Shown here in pieces: positions 57,273 through 64,000 of a stretch of 64,000 nt of DNA (the stretch's first letter is position 1; every line of letters begins with the position of its first letter). Origin of the DNA: Pleurostoma richardsiae (Eukaryota > Ascomycota > Sordariomycetes > Calosphaeriales > Pleurostomataceae). The position numbers were made by a program, and so were the translations under genes. The stretch is taken from positions 124,001 through 188,000 of the forward strand of contig JANBVO010000027.1 in assembly GCA_030052745.1 (NCBI GenBank), given 5' to 3'. A model generated the notes under the pieces. The model searched no databases, had not been told where the DNA came from, and was given only the letters and a program-made list of their open reading frames with translations.

Positions 57273-59887
57273 GGTGGGCAAGGAAGATCAGCCCGGTGTA
57301 GCACGAGCGAAGACGATTCGAGTCTCCCGTCCGGAGGACCCGAGAATAGATATAAAGCAGTGCTGCTATTGTGAGGTTATTACGCGTCGAATGTCTCTGG
57401 CGCAAGCAACGCCATCGCGGCCCAAGTGGAGATTCACTCTGGGTCGGAGGAGGAGGAGGAGGCTTGGGCGGATTTGTGGAGAAGCCCGTCGTGGAGGATT
57501 CGTGCACCCGGGGAACCCAAGCTAGTTCTTCTCGGCCTGCGGCAAAGAGGGGGTCAGTGAGGCCTGGTGGGACAAGAGCAGAGGTGAACGAAGCGGTGCT
57601 GAGTGACAGGCGGACTTACGGCGATGACGACAGATGGGCGGAAGCAGATCTTTTGTGCAGGGAGTGAATTACGAAAGGCCGAAGAGTTTTGCAGCTAACG
57701 ATGCTCATACGAAGACGAGTCGAAGAGAAGAGGTGTTGAGAAGGTGGAATGGCTGTCGACGCCGGGGTCGAGGAGTTGTCCGTGAGGTGGGTAGGTGGGT
57801 GGATGCGTCGGACAGGTACCTGTGGGTGCTAGTGGCATCAAGTAACCCCCGGTATCCAAGCATTTGCCGCGCTGCGCCTGTGTGTCTTTCCGTCTGATCA
57901 ATCCCGCTGACTGGGACCGGCATGCTTTGCTTCGTCGGCGCACAATATGTACATCATAGGACATTTTGAGGACTCTTGCGTTATCACAGCCTGTAGCATC
58001 TTCGCAACCCAGGGTCCTGTTGGTCTGCGGTCTACAGCTTCAGTAAGGTTTCCCAACGGCTTCCCGCAGCCCACTTCCACGTTGTTAACGGCCCTTGCCT
58101 TAACTTCGGTACTTCTAGCTCATGTCACTCTAAGTGCTGGTGGGCATACGTCATGCCTCAAGGGCTGCCGCCGCTTATCCGAGTTGGGACAGCAAGTGCT
58201 GACCTGTAGTTACGCCGAGTATCCGTACCTGCGTGTCACTCCCGTACGAGCCAGTGGATGTAAGCACTCTAAAAATCAAAATCCTTCGTGTTGCCCGAGC
58301 ACAAGAAACTCCCCAAAGGCCCAGAGGAATCCAGTGAAACGGAGTAGCGCGGCAAACGAGACATTCGAGAATGTCTATTTTTGGCGCCGGGAGCCGTCAC
58401 AGGCTACAGAGCTACGTTAGGTGCACTACTGACAGCTCAGCCTCGGCGGATGCGAGTCAAGGGCCGAGCTAAGGAATCGAAACTGGAGATCGAAATCCAA
58501 CCGCAAGCTCGGCCACGGGCCGTTCGATCCACATCGCCGGCGTCGATGCCGCTCCTAAGGCTTGGGTAAGTCTTGGTAGAATGTCTCTCTCCAGCTTCCT
58601 ATATCCATGACAGTGGCATCATCGGCATCCCTGGCTGTCACTGCGGATCTAAGGTTGAACAACTCGCGCCCCTTTTGCCTCTCATAATTTCCGTGGTTCA
58701 TGGCGTCTTGTGCAGTTGAGATTACTGGCTGCAGAGGGGTACAAGGTTTTCCGGTGGGCGTACGCGTACATGATCCACCATACGAGGACAGGCGCCGAAA
58801 ATTTGCTATACTATGTAGGTGTGCAACTCCGGGCTTCCCTGGTGTTGACAAACGGAGGCTTACGAATGCGCTCTTCACTCATTACCCTTTAACAAGCAAG
58901 CAATCGGCCGTCAGGCTCCGGCCAGAGCGACAGCTGAGCTCCACTGACAGGGCCACTTCGGCTTCGAGCTGAAAAGTGACGACGGCCAACTTGCACGGCT
59001 AGATGTTAATCTTTATCTTGGTCTTTAAATCAGCTTCACAGGGAGCGGCCTCCCTACAACCCTGATCTCATCTAGCCGGACATCATGACTTCACAATCGG
59101 TGGGCATGGCTGCAAAAGCCGGCTGATTGTCTCGCTGACCACTCTCGAGTACAACCAAATGCATCTACTATTCAGACGCTGGACTAGGAAGAATTGAGGA
59201 ATCAGCATCATGCCCGCCGCATTGCGCTACCTTAGAAGGCGCTACGATGATATATATCTTGCCTTGCGGAAGTCTTTCCAGCACCCATTCTCAGCCGGGG
59301 CGAGCTGCGCCGGGTGTGGCGGGCCTACAACGGCCGGCAATGACCACAAGACGGCCCGGAACTAGCGGACACATGCAAGCGGTCCGGCGGCGCGTGCCCG
59401 GGCCAAGCTCGAATGTGTGCTGACAGCCGGCACCACAGTCAGGCAAACCGGCCGCTGTACGTGCTGAAGACTTCAACTCAAGGCGTTGTTCCAAGTGTCT
59501 GGAAGTACCGCGATGTACCGAGCTGGTAACGTTGCTGCACGAGGGGATGGAAGGCGGCCAGTCTGATGTCGTTTTCGGCGACAGAGCCGTCTCTGATTGG
59601 GCGAGCAGTCTCACCTCCAATCAGTGCTCTCAAAGCCTCACCTTGCTACACCATGGAGTAGGGATGTGTACATTCGTCTAAGTCGGCCGACTAGGCTCCT
59701 TCGAAATGTTTTGTTTCTGTCTCTCGTCCAAGAAGGCATTCTGGCCGGCGGTACTCTTGCACTTTTGTCATTGCCGTGCTTCGTGTGGCATTCCAGTCCT
59801 TGGTAGGGCGCCAGTTCAGCTTCTCCCCGAGACAAGTCTCTCCATCTGCGCAAACACCCTCGACACCGTAGCGGCACACACTTGACA
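57273..59887. promoter_or_regulatory. Divergent region between DUF8004-type and Zn2Cys6 genes
   Basis: 2.6 kb between divergent starts. No gene is supported; frames at 57259-57525, 57634-57964, 57947-58569 and 58555-58972 overlap on both strands and have no motifs. It contains both promoters, with pyrimidine-rich DNA close to the Zn2Cys6 start (59680-59880). Confidence 0.45.
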
Positions 59888-61980
59888 ATGGCGGGCCCCG
59901 AGACCGACAACAGTCTCCATCCCGAAGAGATCCAGGACTTCATCCTGCCCTACCAAGGGTCCGATGATTTTGAAAAAGCATGGAGCGATTTTATAAACTA
60001 CCCTCAAGACCCATCGGGACCAATTGTCCTCGTGACTTCTTGCCTTGATGCGCCGCAAGAGCCCAGCCTACCGGACAGCTACTCGATCTCGGATGCCTCA
60101 GACCGAGCGAGAGCATCAACTGCCACCGCGGAACCTTTGTTATCCTCCAATCTCTCTTACACGTCAGCAGTCGTCTCCGAAGACCATACGTCGCCCGACA
60201 TCAACTCCTCGGAGACAGAACGGATTGGCGGAAACCGGTCAACGCAAGGCGCCAAGCGGCCGTTCCCGGAGAGCGATCTGCAGGACTCGCTCCGGCACGT
60301 CGGTGGTGCTGCCATCGCGCAAGGCTCGGACGGCCCTGGATCTTCCCATATGCTGGATGTGCCCAGCGTCAGGTCGCGGCCAGGCACTCCTACGAGGGAA
60401 AGAAGCCCCCTTGGCAGCAAGAGGCCGAAGGTGGCCAGGATGCGCGACAAGCGGGCCTGCGTCCGATGCCACATACGCAGAGTTGAGGTAACGTCATCTT
60501 GTTGGACTTTCTCACCTTCTTGCCTAACCCTCGGGTGACACCAACCACGCCATCCCGTACGCTATGCGCGGACGAAGCACAGGAAACAATCCATCTTCGA
60601 TGTTCTGTCGCTGACTGACGTTTTAGTGCGACGAGGAAGGGCCGTGTGGTGAGTGTGACAAATACCTGAAGAAGACTCTCGGCGCCGGACACCTCAGCGA
60701 TGGATACCATGCGCAAATCTGTACCCGTCAGCGGCTGGCTGAAGTCCGCTTTTCAAGCCACCTACCGACTTGTAAGGCCTCCGAGCGCCGACATTACCCC
60801 TTGATGTACTCGCCAACTCTAACCGGGTTCAGCCGATATGCCACCAAGGGACACTATAGAGTTTGTGGGGCCAGTTTATCCGGCGGAAGTCACATTTCAT
60901 GAAGTTGGCGAGCCACAGCCCGTCCTGATGCTGAATCTGCAGCAGTTTGTCGTAAACAGACAGATGAGAAGGCCCGAGCCTACGGCCAGGGCCGGAGCCG
61001 GAGCCATCCAGTACGGCCTGCAACGTGAACAGGTACCGTCTTACACCGCCTTTCTTCGCTGGAGTGAAGACCAGATATCCCGTGATGGCAAGGCCACGTT
61101 TCAGAATGCCGTCGGCTCGTTTCTGTCCGCATATGCAAGCAGGCGAGCGGACCTTGCTAGGGTAAGTGTAGGATTGTTAGGACGGTTGGCGAGTTCAGCT
61201 AATACTCTGAATACAGCAAGACCTAGTTCGTAAGACCCATGAGCTCAGGTGCTGGTATCGGATATGGCAGAGCCCTGTCCTCTTCGTGAAATCAAGTCTC
61301 GGTGCAGGCCGTCTAGCTGCGATCACCCACCTGGAGATCAAGAGCATTGCCATTAGCGCGGTCAAGTCGCTAGAAAGGGACATCCTCACGCAGCTCGACG
61401 ACCTCCTTAGGGACGACATCAAGGGTAACGACACCCCAACATGGGCCTGCTTCTGGCAGCTCATACTGCTCTACCGGCAGCTGAAGTGGCTCTGTGATGG
61501 CACCCTCCAGAATACCCACAGTTCGGGATGGTCATGCAATAGTAAGTAAAGCGTTTTCTGTTCGTGCACCGGCCGTCCCATTACTTCTAGCTGACATCTG
61601 AGCCGCAAGCCCTTGAGCTTCCGCCTGCTGCTTTTGATACCCTGACGCAGCTGCATGACCTCCTCGTCGGCAGGTATGCTGCCTACTTCCGACGTACCTC
61701 GCCAGTCTACGAGGTTGAAGCCAGCCGCGCCACTTCGTTGGGGGGAGACGCACGCCTGCTGGAAGAGTTCGACAACGTCTGCAGGCTGCGCAAGATATTT
61801 CGTGAGTTGCAGCCCGCAGCTGCCCCGGGAAGGACAAAGAGCAGCAAGGTTGTGCATTGACTGAAATCTTGCTCAGAGACACTTCCTTTTGATGACTCGG
61901 ATCTGTGTCTGAAGGCCTTGATCGTCGACCGTGAGATTGACCTAGACCAGCGGAGGAGTCGAAACCGTCGAAAGACCTGA
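59888..61980 (+). CDS. Zn2Cys6-like fungal transcription factor
   Basis: Putative nuclear regulator assembled from six exons: 59888-60487, 60627-60771, 60833-61161, 61217-61541, 61610-61801 and 61877-61980, giving 564 aa. The frame closes exactly. The N-terminal 185 residues are acidic and disordered, with KRPFPESD and a basic GSKRPKVARMRDKRA just before the zinc motif. The cluster reads CVRCHIRRVE|CDEEGPCGEC, with the sixth Cys (QIC) 21 residues later, an unusually wide last gap. An intron separates the first two Cys from the rest. The middle region contains a helical part FWQLILLYRQLKWL, as in other fungal C6 regulators. I chose the GTGAGT donor at 61802 over reading on to the TGA at 61858. 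It leads into KIF|QTLPFDDSDLCLKALIVDRE. Converges with the RTG2 homologue (119 bp between stops). Targets unknown. Confidence 0.75.
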
Positions 61981-62099
61981 TAACGTCTATCGGGCAGAGT
62001 TCTGGCGAGGTCAACATGTACAGCGGCTTAATAATCTCTTGGTTCCCTTGGAGTCTGGCCTTCCTCGTCCTAATGTTCTCGGAGATTCGACGCGCACCA

Positions 62100-63835
62100 C
62101 TATATCGCCATCTCCCGCGCCTTAACGACCAGCTCTATAAACTTCTTTTTCTTCCCCGAGCCGTCTTTCTTGTCTTTAGCCACATCCTTGAAGAGGTCTT
62201 CCAGATCCGACAAGTCTATCCCCATCGCTGCTAGTGGATGAATCTCTATCGTCAACTCGACCTTGTCGCCTTTGTTGTTAGCCTTGGCGTTGAACCTGAC
62301 AGAGGTTAGCTGATAGCTGCAGCGAGGTTTCAAATCCAGTCCCCACCAACCTTATAGCTTCAATAGGCCCCCCGGTACGAGGCCATGCCGGCACTACCCT
62401 CGCCAGCGCCGCCGCCGAAGCCCCGATGTATCTAGCCCAGAACGCGGCGCCGGAGGACGCCCCGTCGGCCAGTGCCTTCAGGTTCCTTTGACGCTCCCTG
62501 TCAGCCGGGGCGAGCGAACCTCCCCACCTCGCGCAGGACGTCAGGCCCAGAACCGCGCGCCGCAGATGCGTCAACCCGGGGAAGCTCGGGTCACGGAACA
62601 CGGCGTCGTGCAGGGCGTGTGCGGCGTTCGCGGAGGCGTCCTCGCCCGCGCGCAGCCAGATCCCCCGCGCGAACACCGGCCCGAGCCCGAGGGAGTAGAC
62701 CGTGGCGGTCGCGGACGAGGGTGACAGGTCCAAATCGGCCGGCACGGCAGTCATCAAGCACTCGAGCACCGACGCCTCAGCCGCCCTTCTCTCGTCCTCG
62801 GAGCCCAGGCCCCCGTCCGGCAGCGGGCCGATGTCCCGCAGCAGCGGTAGCGGGTCCGCCTCGCGGACCGCAGGCGGCAGCTTCAAGGCCAAGGCGCCCT
62901 CGCGGTTACCCCCGGCGCAGAACGTCACGGAACGGATGGGCGGCAGCGCGGCGATCAGGGCCTCGACGACCGTCGCGATGGCGGGGAACTGCCTGCGCCG
63001 GCGCTTCGACATCCCGAAGACCTTGCCCTCCGCCTCCCCGTTGGCACGGCGCATCCGCGCCGTCTGGGCGAAGCGCGACCCGGGAACCGTGTACCCCCCG
63101 ATCAGCGGGATTGGGTACGGCTGCAGCGGGTCGCTGTGCATCAGCATGCTGCCGTACCCGCGGAACCCCCCGCCGCAGAGGTACACGTCGACGCCCTCGC
63201 CGCGCCGCGCCGCCTCCGCGAGGCTCGGGAACCGCTCCTCCAGCGCGCGGAACGCGGCCGCCATGCCGTCCCGCAGGCCGGCCTCCTCCGAGGCCCTGGC
63301 CTCCGCGTCGGTGGCGGCGGCCTCCAGCACGCGGATCAGCCGCGCCGCGCCGAAGGGCAGACTGCGGCCCGCGCGGGCGGCCTCGACCTCGTAGCCCTCC
63401 CCGGCGGCGGTGTCGACGTAGGTCATCTGGACGCTGCCGCCGCCCAGGTCGAGGAACAGGCCCCGCGCGGAGGCGAAGCCGGAGCGGGCACCCGCCGAGC
63501 CGAAGAGGGTCTCGACCTCCGGGGCGAGGACCTGGACGCGCAGGCCGGGCGCCGCGGCCGCGATGGCGTCGAGGAGGGATGCGGCGTTGGAGGCGCGGCG
63601 GACGGCCTCGGTGGCGAAGACGGAGACGTGGGAAAGAGGCACGGCGAAGGAGTCGAGGGCGATGGAGCGGAAGCGCGCGAGGGCGGCGGCGACAGCGCGG
63701 ATGGTGTCCTCCGGGAGGGAGAGGGCGTCGCCGAGGGCGTCGAACAGGGAGATGGCGGCGCGCTCGCGGTAGACGCAGCGGAGGAGGCGGGCGCGGGGCG
63801 GGGAGAGGTCTGAGATGGAGAAGCGGATGCCGTTG
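62100..63835 (-). CDS. rtg2: RTG2-like Ppx/GppA phosphatase family protein (5' end beyond window)
   Basis: Actin-fold family of exopolyphosphatase and pppGpp phosphatase. Yeast Rtg2 senses mitochondrial state and controls retrograde signalling. Two exons are in the window: 63835-62351 and 62295-62100, at least 560 residues. The frame enters at C|AAC GGC, giving NGIRFSISDL. Relatives have VDMGSNGIRFS, so the first exon with the start lies beyond 64000 or was missed in the last 165 bp. Visible pieces are the P-loop-like FLDLGGGSVQMTYVD, VSVFATEAVRRA, VYLCGGGFRGYGSML and FCAGGNREGALALKLPP. The C-terminal part has GDKVELTIEIHPLAAMGIDL ending KKFIELVVKAREMAI. The first exon in the window is extremely GC-rich, while the last exon is not. 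The last intron is 55 nt. Enzymatic activity versus sensor role cannot be decided here. Confidence 0.85.
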
Positions 63836-64000
63836 CTTTTGATCGGCGAAAGGGGGGGATGTTAGACGCGGCTGAGAGGACAACGGGGAGAAGAAGCAGC
63901 GATAATAGAGGGGGATTTAGAGGTGCTGTGTTCTGAGCCCAAGACTGCTCTCGAAAGTACCAACTTTGGTAAATCACAGCACATATAGTAGGTAGAATGT
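63836..64000. other. Window edge, probable intron or leader of the RTG2-like gene
   Basis: 165 bp that should be an intron of the RTG2-like gene, since the acceptor AAAAG precedes 63835 on the minus strand. I found no segment matching the expected VDMGS start, so the first coding exon is probably outside the window. Confidence 0.4.

Noticed and set aside
61802-61860. Reading the Zn2Cys6 gene on to the TGA at 61858
   Set aside because: A GTGAGT donor at 61802, a branch-like TGACTGA and a CTCAG acceptor lead into a well-behaved final exon that closes the frame exactly. The alternative ending is low complexity.
62472-63883. Frames of 225-456 codons, Arg/Pro-rich, on both strands at the right edge
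   Set aside because: Artefacts of the very high GC of the RTG2-like exon. The RTG2-like frame alone has recognisable family motifs.

Overview
The window looks like chromosomal DNA from a filamentous ascomycete, most likely a Sordariomycete. Genes are split by short introns (mostly 50-135 nt) with GT-AG ends and CTGAC/CTAAC-type branch points. Fungus-restricted families are present: a fibroin-3-like protein, RCR, a DUF8004-type protein, a Zn2Cys6 regulator and a Helo-like/NACHT/ankyrin protein. No tRNA, rRNA, CRISPR or intact mobile element was found. All exon structures were derived by eye from splice signals and family alignment; no transcript or database search was available.

Region 1 (1-29.2 kb) is mainly conserved housekeeping. 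CCT4 (chaperonin delta, minus) and RPT1 (proteasome ATPase, plus) share a 524-bp head-to-head promoter. They are followed by a cysteine-rich fungal protein (minus), SF3B6 (U2 snRNP p14, plus) and a STIMATE-type vacuolar membrane protein (plus). A gene-poor 4.8-kb stretch (10.0-14.8 kb) holds only weak ORF candidates. Two single-pass membrane proteins with low-complexity tails come next, both on the minus strand: fibroin-3-like and RCR. ARL8 (minus) and RPA135 (plus) then diverge from a 2.4-kb intergenic region.

Region 2 (30.5-46 kb) is accessory and largely secretory. It contains a tyrosinase, a GH27 alpha-galactosidase-type enzyme and a large GH43-like protein whose beta-propeller appears split by inserted chitobiase-type modules. 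An ACMSD-like amidohydrolase and an acyltransferase-3 membrane protein follow. The GH27 and GH43 enzymes could both act on arabinogalactan.

Region 3 (47-53.2 kb) is dominated by a 1488-aa NLR-like protein: Helo-like N-terminus, NACHT, then about 20 ankyrin repeats. Upstream lie a possible HET-type remnant, a tiny hydrophobic ORF and a small Cys-rich ORF. This is the most immune-like part of the window.

Region 4 (54-64 kb) has a DUF8004-type protein with an internal tandem duplication and a Zn2Cys6-like regulator with six exons. An RTG2/Ppx-GppA homologue of very high GC runs off the right edge, with its first exon missing.

The strongest observations are the interrupted GH43 propeller beside GH27, the NLR neighbourhood, a start codon isolated in a 3-nt coding exon (RPT1), a likely GC-AG intron in the tyrosinase, and a coding-like frame at 10.9-11.4 kb crossed by one stop.
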